Below, in pieces: positions 24,101-34,666 of a stretch of 64,000 nt of DNA. Numbering within the stretch: the first letter of the stretch is position 1; every line of letters starts with the position of its first letter. The stretch lies in assembly GCA_963693285.1 (NCBI GenBank), contig OY848930.1, forward strand, positions 2,604,001 through 2,668,000. The letters run 5' to 3'. Below the pieces are notes generated by a model that worked only from the letters and a program-made list of their open reading frames with translations, was not told where the DNA came from and did not search any database. A program made the position numbers and the translations under genes. Source of the stretch: Xestospongia muta (Eukaryota; Porifera; Demospongiae; Haplosclerida; Petrosiidae).

Positions 24101-24630
24101 AGTCTAAATAGGTTAAAACTCTAAAATAAAGAGTTTAGAGCTTTCTGAAAGTTAAAAAAGATTAGAAATTAACTGTGAAAACTGGTTAAATAAGCTGATC
24201 TAAAGAGTTTAGTAAGTTTATCTGTCTTAAATATACTAATAAAGTAGTCTAAATAGGTTAAAACTCTAAAATAAAGAGTTTAGAGCTTTTTGAAAGTTAA
24301 AAAAGATTAGAAATTAACTGTGAAAACGGTTAAAATAAGCTGATCTAAAGAGTTTAGTAAGTTTATCTGTCTTAAATATACTAATAAAGTAGTCTAAATA
24401 GGTTAAAACTATAAAATAAAGAGTTTACAGCTTTCTGAAAGTTAAACAAGATTAGAAATTAACAGTGAAAACTGGTTAAATAAGCTGATCTAAAGAGTTT
24501 AGCAAGTTTATCTGTCTTAAATATACTAATAAAGTAGTCTAAATAGGTTAAAACTCTAAAATAAAGAGTTTAGAGCTTTTTGAAATTTAAAAAAGATTAG
24601 AATTTAACTGTGAAAACTGGTTAAATAAGC
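21200..24630 (+). repeat. Second K copy with an H lead-in
   Basis: It starts with H monomers 'aaaataaaca' (21,231), 'gtcttaatagg' and 'ctagtt' (21,580), then K. The 'aaagggttaa' monomer at 22,250 is 3,039 bp after the one at 19,211, one monomer more than the 2,894-bp K period. Near 22,385 a 'ctctaaataaag' and 'ttttcg' monomer replaces the usual 'aaaaacgatt' one, so the spacing to 'actactaaag' (22,648) is 398 rather than 400 bp. From 24,028 to 24,501 the markers align with 43,130-43,603 at offset 19,102. Confidence 0.8.
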
Positions 24631-25940
24631 TGATCTAAAGAGTTTAGTAAGTTTATCTGTCTTAAATATACTAATAAAGTAGTCTAAATAGATTAAAACT
24701 CAAAAATAAAGAGTTTAAAGTTTTTTCAGAGTTAAAAAAGATTAGAATTTAAGTGTGAAAACTGGTTAAATAAGCTGATCTAAAGAGTTTAGTAAGTTTA
24801 TCTGTCTTAAATATACTAATAAAGTAGTCTAAATAGGTTAAAACTCTAAAATAAAGAGTTAAGAGCTTTCTGAAAGTTAAAAAGATTAGAAATTAACAGT
24901 GAAAACTGGTTAAATAAGCTGATCTAAAGAGTTTAGTAAGTTTATCTGTCTTAAATATGCTAATAAAGTAGTATAAATAGGTTAAAACTCTAAAATAAAG
25001 AGTTTAGAGCTTTCTGAAAGTTAAAAAAGATTAGAAATTAACAGTGAAAACTGGTTAAATAAGCTGATCTTAAGAGTTTAGTAAGTTTATCTGTCTTAAA
25101 TATACTAATAAAGTAGTCTAAATAGGTTAAAACTCTAAATAAAGAGTTTAGAGCTTTTCGAAATTTAAGAAAGATTAGAAATTAAGTGTGAACATTGGTT
25201 AAATAAGCTGATCTAAAGAGTTTAGTAAGTTTATCTGTCTTAAATATACTAATAAAGTAGTCTAAATAGGTTAAAACTCTAAAATAAAGAGTTTAGAGCT
25301 TTCTGAAAGTTAAAAAAGATTAGAAATTAACTGTGAAAACTGGTTAAATAAGCTGATCTAAAGAGTTTAGTAAGTTTATCTGTCTTAAATATACTAATAA
25401 AGTAGTCTAAATAGGTTAAAACTCTAAAATAAAGAGTTTAGAGCTTTTTGAAAGTTAAAAAAGATTAGAAATTAACTGTGAAAACGGTTAAAATAAGCTG
25501 ATCTAAAGAGTTTAGTAAGTTTATCTGTCTTAAATATACTAATAAAGTAGTCTAAATAGGTTAAAACTCTAAAATAAAGAGTTTACAGCTTTCTGAAAGT
25601 TAAACAAGATTAGAAATTAACAGTGAAAACTGGTTAAATAAGCTGATCTAAAGAGTTTAGTAAGTTTATCTGTCTTAAATATACTAATAAAGTAGTCTAA
25701 ATAGGTTAAAACTCTAAAATAAAGAGTTTAGAGCTTTTTGAAATTTAAAAAAGATTAGAATTCAACTGTGAAAACTGGTTAAATAAGCTGATCTAAAGAG
25801 TTTAGTAAGTTTATCTGTCTTAAATATACTAATAAAGTAGTCTAAATAGATTAAAACTCAAAAATAAAGAGTTTAAAGTTTTTTCAGAGTTAAAAAAGAT
25901 TAGAATTTAAGTGTGAAAACTGGTTAAATAAGCTGATCTA
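24300..25940 (+). repeat. 8-monomer (1,158-bp) tandem duplication
   Basis: 'aacggttaaaataag' lies at 24,325 and 25,483, and 'gattaaaact' followed by 'caaaaataaag' lies at 24,691 and 25,849. Both spacings are 1,158 bp. The unit is the tail of K ('aaacaag', 'tttgaaatttaaaaaag' monomers) plus K-like monomers. Confidence 0.82.
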
Positions 25941-25944
25941 AAGA

Positions 25945-27900
25945 GTTTAGTAAGTTTATCAGTCTTAAATATACTAATAAAGTAGTCTAAATAGGTTAAA
26001 ACTCTAAAATAAAGAGTTTAGAGATTTTTAAAAGTTAAAAAAGATTAGAAATTAACTGTGAAAACGGGTTAAATAAGCTGATCTAAAGAGTTTAGTAAGT
26101 TTATCTGTTTTAAATATACTAATAAAGTAGTCTAAATAGGTTAAAACTCTAAAATAAAGAGTTTAGAGCTTTCTTAAAGTTAAAAAAGATTAGCAATTAA
26201 CGGTGAAAACTGGTTAAATAAGCTGATCTAAAGAGTTTAGTAAGTTTATCTGTCTTAAATATACTAATAAAGTAGTCTAAATAGGTTAAAACTCTAAATT
26301 AAAGAGTTTAGAGCTTTCTGAAAGTTAAAAAAGATTAGAAATTAACTGTGAAGACTGGTTAAATAAGTTGATTTAATGACTTTAGTAAGTTTATCTGTCT
26401 TAAATATACTAATAAAGTAGTCTAAATAGGTTAAAACTCTAAAATAAAGAGTTTAGAGCTTTCTGAAAGTTTAAAAAGATTAGAAATTAACTGTGAAAAC
26501 TGGTTAAATAAGTTGATCTAAAGAGTTTAGTAATTTTATTTGTTTTAAATATACTAATAAAGTAGTCTAAATAGTTTAAAACTCTAAAATAAAGAGTTTA
26601 AAGCTTTTTGAAAGTTAAAAAGATTAGAAATTAACTGTGAAAACTGGTTAAATAAGTTCATTTAATGAGTTTAGTAAGGTTATTTGTCTTAAATATACTA
26701 ATAAAGTTGTCTAAATAGGTTAAAACTCTAAATCAAAGAGTCCAGAGCTTTCTGAAAGTTAAAAAAGATTAGAAATGAACTGTGAAAACTGGTTAAATAA
26801 GCTGATCTAAAGAGTTTAGTAAGTTTATCTGTCTTAAATATACTAATAAAGTAATCTAAAGAGGTTAAAACTCTAAAATAAAGAGTTTAGAGCTTTCTGA
26901 AAGTTAAAAAAGATTAGAAATTAACTGTGAAAACTGGTTAAATAAGCTGATCTAAAGAGTTTAGTAAGTTTATCTGTCTTAAATATACTAATAAAGTAGT
27001 CTAAATATGTTAAAACTCTAAAATAAAGAGTTTAGAGATTTTTGAAAGTTAAAAAAGATTAGAAATTAACTGTGAAAACTGGTTAAATAAGCTGATCTAA
27101 AGAGTTTAGTAAGTTTATCTGTCTTAAATATACTAATAAAGTAGTCTTAATAGGTTAAAACTCTAAAATAAAGAGTTTACAGCTTTCTGAAAGTTAAAAA
27201 TGATTAGAAATTAACTGTGAAAACTGTTTAAATAAGCTGATCTAAAGAGTTTAGTAAGTTTATCTGTCTTAAATATACTAATAAAGTAGTCTAAATAGGT
27301 TAAAACTCTAAAATAAAGAGTTTAGAGCTTTTTGAAAGTTAAAAAAGATTAGAAATTAACTCTGAAAACTGGTTAAATAAGCTGATCTAAAGAGTTTAGT
27401 AAGTTTATCTGTCTTAAATATACTAATAAAGTAGTATAAAGAGGTTAAAACTCTAAAATAAAGAGTTTAAAGTTTTTTAAGAGTTAAAAAAGATGAGAAA
27501 TTAACTGTGAAAACTGCTTAAATAAGCTAATCTAAAGAGTTTAGTAAGTTTATCTGTCTTAAATATACTAATAAAGTAGTCTAAACATGTTAAAACTCTA
27601 AAATGAAGAGTTTAGAGCTTTCTGAAAGTTAAAAAAGATTAGAAATTAACAGTGAAAACTGGTTAAATAAGCTGATCTAAAGAGTTTAGTAAGTTTATCT
27701 GTCTTAAATATACTAATAAAGTAGTCTAAATAGGTTAAAACTCTAAAATAAAGAGTTTACAGCTTTCTGAAAGTGAAAAAAGATTAGAAATTAACCATGA
27801 AAACTGGTTAAATAAGCTGATCTAATGAATTTAGTAAGTTTATCTGTCTTAAATATACTAATAAAGTAGTCTAAATAGGTTAAAACTCTAAAATAAAGAG
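25945..27900 (+). repeat. Partial HOR H copy
   Basis: The order is 'atcagtc', 'gatttttaaaag' with 'cgggtt', 'tgttttaaat' with 'cttaaag', 'ctaaattaaag' with 'gaagactgg', 'taattttatttg', 'aatcaaagag' (26,731), 'tatgtt' with 'gagatttttg', 'gtcttaatagg', 'gtagtataaagagg', 'aatgaagag', 'gtgaaaaaag', 'aaccatg'. It lacks the 48-bp junction and the first half of H. It carries its own variants: 'ttaatgac', 'aaacatgtt', 'gtaatctaaagagg', and 'aaagag' where the other copies have 'aaacag'. Confidence 0.78.
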
Positions 27901-28099
27901 TTTAGAGCTTTCTGAAAGTTAAAAAGATTAGAAATTAACAGTCAAATCTGGTTAAATAAGCTGATCTAAAGAGTTTAGTAAGTTTATCTGTCTTAAATAT
28001 ACTAATAAAGTAGTCTAAATAGGTTAAAACTCTAAAATAAAGAGTTTACAACTGTCTGAAAGTTAAAAAAGATTAGAAATTAACAGTGAAAACTGGTTA

Positions 28100-31000
28100 A
28101 ATAAGCTGATCTAAAGAGTTTAGTAAGTTTATCTGTCTTAAATATACTAATAAAGTAGTCTAAATAGATTAAAACTCAAAAATAAAGAGTTTAAAGTTTT
28201 TCAGAGTTAAAAAAGATTAGAAATTAAGTGTGAAAACTGGTTAAATAAGCTGATCTAAAGAGTTTAGTAAGTTTATCTGTCTTAAATATACTAATAAAGT
28301 AGTCTAAATAGGTTAAAACTCTAAATAAAGAGTTTAGAGCTTTTCGAAATTTAAGAAAGATTAGAAATTAAGTGTGAAAATTGGTTAAATAAGCTGATCT
28401 AAAGAGTTTAGTAAGTTTATCTGTCTTAAATATACTAATAAAGTAGTCTAAATAGGTTAAAACTCTAAAATAAAGAGTTTAGAGCTTTCTGAAAGTTAAA
28501 AAAGATAAGAATTTCACTGTGAAAACTGGTTAAATAAGCTGATCTAAAGAGTTTAGTAAGTTTATCTGTCTTAAATATACTAATAAAGTAGTCTAAATAG
28601 ATTAAAACTCTAAAATAAAGAGTTTAAAGTATTTTCAGAGTTAAAAAAGATTAGAAATTAAGTGTGAAAACTGGTTAAATAAGCTGATCTAAAGAGTTTA
28701 GTAAGTTTATCTGTTTTAAATATACTAATAAAGTAGTCTAAATAGGTTAAAACTCAAAAAAAAGAGTTTAGAGCTTTTCGAAATTTAAGAAAGATCTGAA
28801 ATTAACTGTGAAAATTGGTTAAATAAGCTGATCTAAAGAGTTTAGTAAGTTTATCTGTCTTAAATATACTAATAAAGTAGTCTAAATAGGTTAAAACTCT
28901 AAAATAATGAGTTTAGAGCTTTGTGAAAGTTAAAAAAGATTAGAAATTAACTGGGAAAACTAATTAAATAAGCTGATCTAAAGAGTTTAGTGTGTTTATC
29001 TGTCTTAAATATACTAATAAAGTAGTCTAAATAGGTTAAAACTCTAAAATAAAGAGTTTAGAGCTTTCTGAAAGTTAAAAAAGATTAGAAATTAACTGTG
29101 AAAACTGGTTAAATAAGCTGATCTAAAGAGTTTAGTAAGTTTATCTGTCTTAAATATACTAATAAAGTAGTCTAAATAGGTTAAATCTCTAAAATAAAGA
29201 GTTTAGAGCTTTCTGAAAGTTAAAAAAGATTAGAATTTCACTGCGAAAACTGGTTAAATAAGCTGATCTAAAGAGTTTAGTAAGTTTATCTGTCTTAAAT
29301 ATACTAATAAAGTAGTCTAAATAGGTTAAATCTCTAAAATAAAGAGTTTAGAGCTTTCTGAAAGTTAAAAAAGATTAGAATTTCACTGTGAAAACTGGTT
29401 AAATAAGCTGATCTAAAGAGTTTAGTAAGTTTATCTGTCTTAAATATACTAATAAAGTAGTCTAAATAGGTTAAAACTCTAAAATAAAGAGTTTAGAGCT
29501 TTCTGAAAGTTAAAAAAGATTAGAAATTAACTATGAAAACTGGTTAAATAAGCTGATCTAAAGAGTTTAGTAAGTTTATCTGTCTTAAATATACTAATAA
29601 AGTAGTCTAAATAGGTTAAAACTCTAAAATAAAGAGTTTAGAGCTTTCTGAAAGTTAAAAAAGATTAGAAATTAACTGTGAAAACTGGTTAAATAAGCTG
29701 ATCTAAAGAGTTTAGTAAGTTTATCTGTCTTAAATATACTAATAAAGTAGTCTAAATAGGTTAAAACTCTAAAATTAACAGTTTAGAGCTTTCTGAAAGT
29801 TAAAAAAGATTAGAAATTAACTGTGAAAACTGGTTAAATAAGCTGATCTAAAGAGTTTAGTAAGTTTATCTGTCCTAAATATACTAATAAAGTAGTCTAA
29901 ATAGGTTAAAACTCTAAAATAAAGAGTTTAGAGCTTTGTGAAAGTTAAAAAAGATTAGAAATTAACTGGGAAAACTAATTAAATAAGCTGATCTAAAGAG
30001 TTTAGTGAGTTTATCTGTCTTAAATATACTAATAAAGTAGTCTAAATAGGTTAAAACTCTAAAATAAAGAGTTTAGAGCTTTTTGAAAGTTAAAAAAGAT
30101 TAGAAATTAACTGTGAAAACTGGTTAAATAAGCTGATCTAAAGAGTTTAGTAAGTTTATTTGTTTTAAATATACTAATAAAGTAGTCTAAATAGTTTAAA
30201 ACTCTAAAATAAAGAGTTTAAAGCTTTTTGAAAGTTAAAAAGATTAGAAATTAACTGTGAAAACTGGTTAAATAAGTTGATTTAATGAGTTTAGTAAGGT
30301 TATCTGTCTTAAATATACTAATAAAGTTGTCTAAATAGGTTAAAACTCTAAATCAAAGAGTCTAGAGCTTTCTGAAAGTTAAAAAAGATTAGAAATTAAC
30401 TGTGAAAACTGGTTAAATAAGCTGATCTAAAGAGTTTAGTAAGTTTATCTGTCTTAAATATACTAATCAAGTAGTCTAAATAGGTTAAAACTCTAAAATA
30501 AAGAGTTTAGAGCTTTTTGAAATTTAAAAAAGATTAGAATTTCACTGTGAAAACTGGTTAAATAAGCTGATCTAAAGAGTTTAGTAAGTTTATCTGTCTT
30601 AAATATACTAATAAAGTAGTCTAAATAGATTAAAACTCTAAAATAAAGAGTTTAAAGTTTTTTAAGAGTTAAAAAAGATTAGAAATTAACTGTGAAAACT
30701 GGTTAAATAAGCTGATCTAAAGAGTTTAGTAAGTTTATCTGTCTTAAATATACTAATAAAGTAGTCTAAATAGGTTAAAACTGTAAAAAAGAGTTTAGAG
30801 CTTTTCGAAATTTAAGAAAGATTAGAAATTAAGTGTGAAAATTGGTTAAATAAGCTGATCTAAAGAGTTTAGTAAGTTTATCGGTCTTAAATATACTAAT
30901 AAAGTAGTCTAAATAGGTTAAAACTCTAAAATAAAGAGTTTGGAGCTTTCTGAAAGTTAAAAAAGATTAGAAATTAACTGTGAAAACTGGTTAAATAAGC

Positions 31001-31860
31001 TGATCTAAAGAGTTTAGTAAGTTTATCTGTCTTAAATATACTAATAAAGTAGTCTAAATAGGTTAAAACTCTAAAATAAAGGGTTTAGAGCTTTTTGAAA
31101 GTTAAAAAAGATTAGAAATTAACTGTGAAAACTGGTTAAATAAGCTGATCTAATGAGTTTAGTAAGTTTATCTGTCTTAAATATACTAATAAAGTAGTCT
31201 AAATAGGTTAAAACTCTAAAATAAAGAGTTTAGAGCTTTTTGAAAGTTAAAAAAGATTACAAATTAACTGTGAAAACGGGTTAAATAAGCTGATTAAAGA
31301 GTTTAGTAAGTTTATCTGTCTTAAATATACTAATAAAGTAGTCTAAATAGGTTAAAACTCTAAAATAAAGAGTTTAGAGCTTTCTGAAAGTTAAAAAAGA
31401 TTAGAAATTAACAGTGAAAATTGGTTAAATAAGCTGACCTAAAGAGTTTAGTAAGTTTATCTGTCTTAAATATACTAATAAAGTAGTCTAAATAGGTTAA
31501 AACTCTAAAATAAAGAGTTTAGAGCTTTTTGAAATTTAAAAAGATTAGAATTTCACTGTGAAAACTGGTTAAATAAGCTGATGTAAAGAGTTTTGTAAGT
31601 TTATCTGTCTTAAATATACTAATAAAGTAGTCTAAATAGGTTAAAACTCTAAAATAAAGAGTTTAGAGCTTTTTGAAAGTTAAAAAAGATTAGAAATTAA
31701 CTGTGCAAACTGGTTAAATAGGCTGATCTAAAGAGTTTCGTTAGTTTATCTGTCTTAAATATACTAATAAAGTAGTCTAAATAGGTTAAAACACTAAAAT
31801 AAAGACTTTCGAGGTTTCTGAGAGTTAAAAAGAGTAGAAATTAACTGTGAAAACTGGTTA
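28100..31860 (+). repeat. Block J, first copy
   Basis: This monomer order is distinct from H and K. It includes 'gattaaaactcaaaaataaa' (28,161), 'gataagaatttcac' (28,501), 'agtattttcag', 'aagatctg', 'aataatgag' with 'ctaatt', 'agtgtgttt', and paired 'ggttaaatctct' monomers (near 29,182 and 29,327). Then come 'aaattaacag', 'aatcaaagag tct' (30,351), 'aatcaag', 'ctgtaaaaaag', the 2-bp-short 'gctgattaaag', 'ttttgtaag', 'gtgcaaac' with 'ttcgttag', and 'aagactttcgagg' (31,801). It recurs from about 46,330 at offset 18,230, falling to 18,085 after about 29.8 kb, because the 'aaattaacag' monomer is absent from the second copy. Confidence 0.82.
31690..31860 (+). repeat. Most divergent monomer pair (copy 1)
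   Basis: Two adjacent monomers carry clustered changes: 'gtgcaaac', 'aaataggctg', 'gtttcgttag', then 'aaaacact', 'aagactttcgaggtttctga' and 'aaaaagagtag'. The same pair occurs near 49.8 and 52.6 kb. CpG appears twice in this short interval although the consensus has none. Confidence 0.85.
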
Positions 31861-32207
31861 AATAAGCTGATCTAAAGAGTTTAGTAAGTTTATCTGTCTT
31901 AAATATACTAATAAAGTAGTCTAAATAGGTTAAAACTCTAAAATAAAGAGTTTAGAGCTTTCTGAAAGTTAAAAAAGATTAGAAATTAACTGTGAAAACT
32001 GGTTAAATAAGCTGATCTAAAGAGTTTAGTAAGTTTATCTGTCTTAAATATACTAATAAAGTAGTCTAAATAGGTTGAAACTCTAAAATAAAGAGTTTAG
32101 AGCTTTCTGAAAGTTAAAAAGATTAGAAACTAACTGTGAAAACTGGTTAAATAAGCTGATCTAAAGAGTTTAGTAAGTTTATCTGTCTTAAATATACTAA
32201 TAAAGTA

Positions 32208-32303
32208 GTCTAAATAGGTTAAAACTCTAAAATAAAGAGTTTAGAGCCTTTTGAAGTCTAAATAGGTTGAAGCTCTAAAATAAAGAGTTTAGAGCTTTTT
32301 GAA
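32208..32303 (+). repeat. 48-bp partial-monomer duplication (H junction 4)
   Basis: Same junction. It follows the divergent pair by 444 bp and opens a 2,363-bp partial H that ends at the next junction. Confidence 0.93.
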
Positions 32304-34607
32304 AGTTAAACAAGATTAGAAATTAACTGTGAAAACTGGTTAAATAAGCTGATCTAAAGAGTTTAGTAAGTTTATCTGTCTTAAATATACTAATAAACTA
32401 GTCTAAATAGGTTAAAACTCTAAAATAAAGAGTTTAAAGTTTTTAAGAGTTAAAAAAGATTAGAAATTAACTGTGAAAACGGGTTAAATAAGCTGATCTA
32501 AAGAGTTTAGTAAGTTTATCTGTCTTAAATATACTAATAAAGTAGTCTAAATAGGTTAAAACTCTAAAATAAAGAGTTTAGAGCTTTTTGAAAGATAAAA
32601 AAAATTAGAAATTAACTGTGAAAACTGGTTAAATAAGCTGATCTAAAGAGTTTAGTAAGTTTATCTGTCTTAAATATACTAATAAAGTAGTCTAAAGAGA
32701 TTAAAACTCTAAAATAAAGAGTTTAGAGCTTTTTAAAAGTTAAAAAAGATTAGAAATTAACTGTGAAAACGGGTTAAATAAGCTGATCTAAAGAGTTTAG
32801 TAAGTTTATCTGTTTTAAATATACTAATAAAGTAGTCTAAATAGGTTAAAACTCTAAAATAAAGAGTTTAGAGCTTTTTGAAAGTTAAAAAAGATCAGAA
32901 ATTAACTGTGAAAACTGGTTAAATAAGCTGATTTAAAGAGTTTAGTAAGTTTATCTGTCTTAAATACACTAATAAAGTAGTCTAAATAGGTTGAAGCTTT
33001 AAAATAAAGAGTTTAGAGCTTTTTGAAAGTTAAACAAGATTAGAAATTAACTGTGAAAACTGGTTAAATAAGCTGATCTAAAGAGTTTAGTAAGTTTATC
33101 TGTCTTAAATATACTAAAACTAGTCTAAATAGGTTAAAACTCTAAAAAAAGAGTTTAAAGTTTTTTAAGAGTTAAAAAAGATTAGAAATTAACTGTGAAA
33201 ACCGGTTAAATAAGCTGATCTAAAGAGTTTAGTAAGTTTATCAGTCTTAAATATACTAATAAAGTAGTCTAAATAGGTTAAAACTCTAAAATAAAGAGTT
33301 TAGAGATTTTTTAAAGTTAAAAAAGATTAGAAATTAACTGTGAAAACGGGTTAAATAAGCTGATCTAAAGAGTTTAGTAAGTTTATCTGTTTTAAATATA
33401 CTAATAAAGTAGTCTAAATAGGTTAAAACTCTAAAATAAAGAGTTTAGAGCTTTCTTAAAGTTAAAAAAGATTAGAAATTAACTGTGAAAACTGGTTAAA
33501 TAAGCTGATCTAAAGAGTTTAGTAAGTTTATCTGTCTTAAATATACTAATAAAGTAGTCTAAATAGGTTAAAACTCTAAAATAAAGAGTTTAGAGCTTTC
33601 TTAAAGTTAAAAAAGATTAGAAATTAACTGTGAAAACTGGTTAAATAAGCTGATCTAAAGAGTTTAGTAAGTTTATCTGTCTTAAATATACTAATAAAGT
33701 AGTCTAAATAGGTTAAAACTCTAAATTAAAGAGTTTAGAGCTTTCTGAAAGTTAAAAAAGATTAGAAATTAACTGTGAAAGCGGTTAAAATAAGCTGATC
33801 TAAAGAGTTTAGTAAGTTTATCTGTCTTAAATATACTAATAAAGTAGTCTAAATAGGTTAAAACTCTAAAATAAAGAGTTTAGAGCTTTCTGAAAGTTAA
33901 AAAAGATTAGAAATTAACTGTGAAAACTGGTTAAATAAGCTGATCTAAAGAGTTTAGTAAGTTTATCTGTCTTAAATATACTAATAAAGTAGTCTAAATA
34001 GGTTAAAACTCTAAAATAAAGAGTTTAGAGCTTTTTGAAAGTTAAAAAAGATCAGAAATTAACTGTGAAAACTGGTTAAATAAGCTGATTTAAAGAGTTT
34101 AGTAAGTTTATCTGTCTTAAATACACTAATAAAGTAGTCTAAATAGGTTGAAGCTCTAAAATAAAGAGTTTAGAGCTTTTTGAAAGTTAAACAAGATTAG
34201 AAATTAACTGTGAAAACTGGTTAAATAAGCTGATCTAAAGAGTTTAGTAAGTTTATCTGTCTTAAATATACTAATAAAGTAGTCTAAATAGGTTAAAACT
34301 CTAAAATAAAGAGTTTAGAGCTTTCTGAAAGTTAAAAAAGATTAGAAATTAACTGTGAAAACTGGTTAAATAAGCTGATCTAAAGAGTTTAGTAAGTTTA
34401 TCTGTCTTAAATATACTAATAAAGTAGTCTAAATAGGTTGAAACTCTAAAATAAAGAGTTTAGAGCTTTCTGAAAGTTAAAAAGATTAGAAATTTACTGT
34501 GAAAACTGGTTAAATAAGCTGATCTAAAGAGTTTAGTAAGTTTATCTGTCTTAAATATACTAATAAAGTAGGCTAAATAGGTTAAAACTCTAAAATAAAG
34601 AGTTTAG
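32245..34607 (+). repeat. Shortened HOR H (2,363 bp)
   Basis: It has the first part of H up to the 'cttaaag' monomer, which is present twice here (near 33,450 and 33,600). It then joins 'ctaaattaaag' and 'aaagcgg' (33,778) and returns to a run leading to a new junction. It corresponds to 12,421-14,638 plus one monomer and to 53,123-55,485. The duplicated 'cttaaag' monomer is shared with the 53-kb copy but not with the 12-kb copy. Confidence 0.82.
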
Positions 34608-34666
34608 AGCCTTTTGAAGTCTAAATAGGTTGAAGCTCTAAAATAAAGAGTTTAGAGCTTTTTGAA
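34571..34666 (+). repeat. 48-bp partial-monomer duplication (H junction 5)
   Basis: Same junction, with a private change 'gtaggctaaat' instead of 'gtagtctaaat'. The change is shared only with junction 9 at 55.5 kb, which ties these two copies together. Confidence 0.93.
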
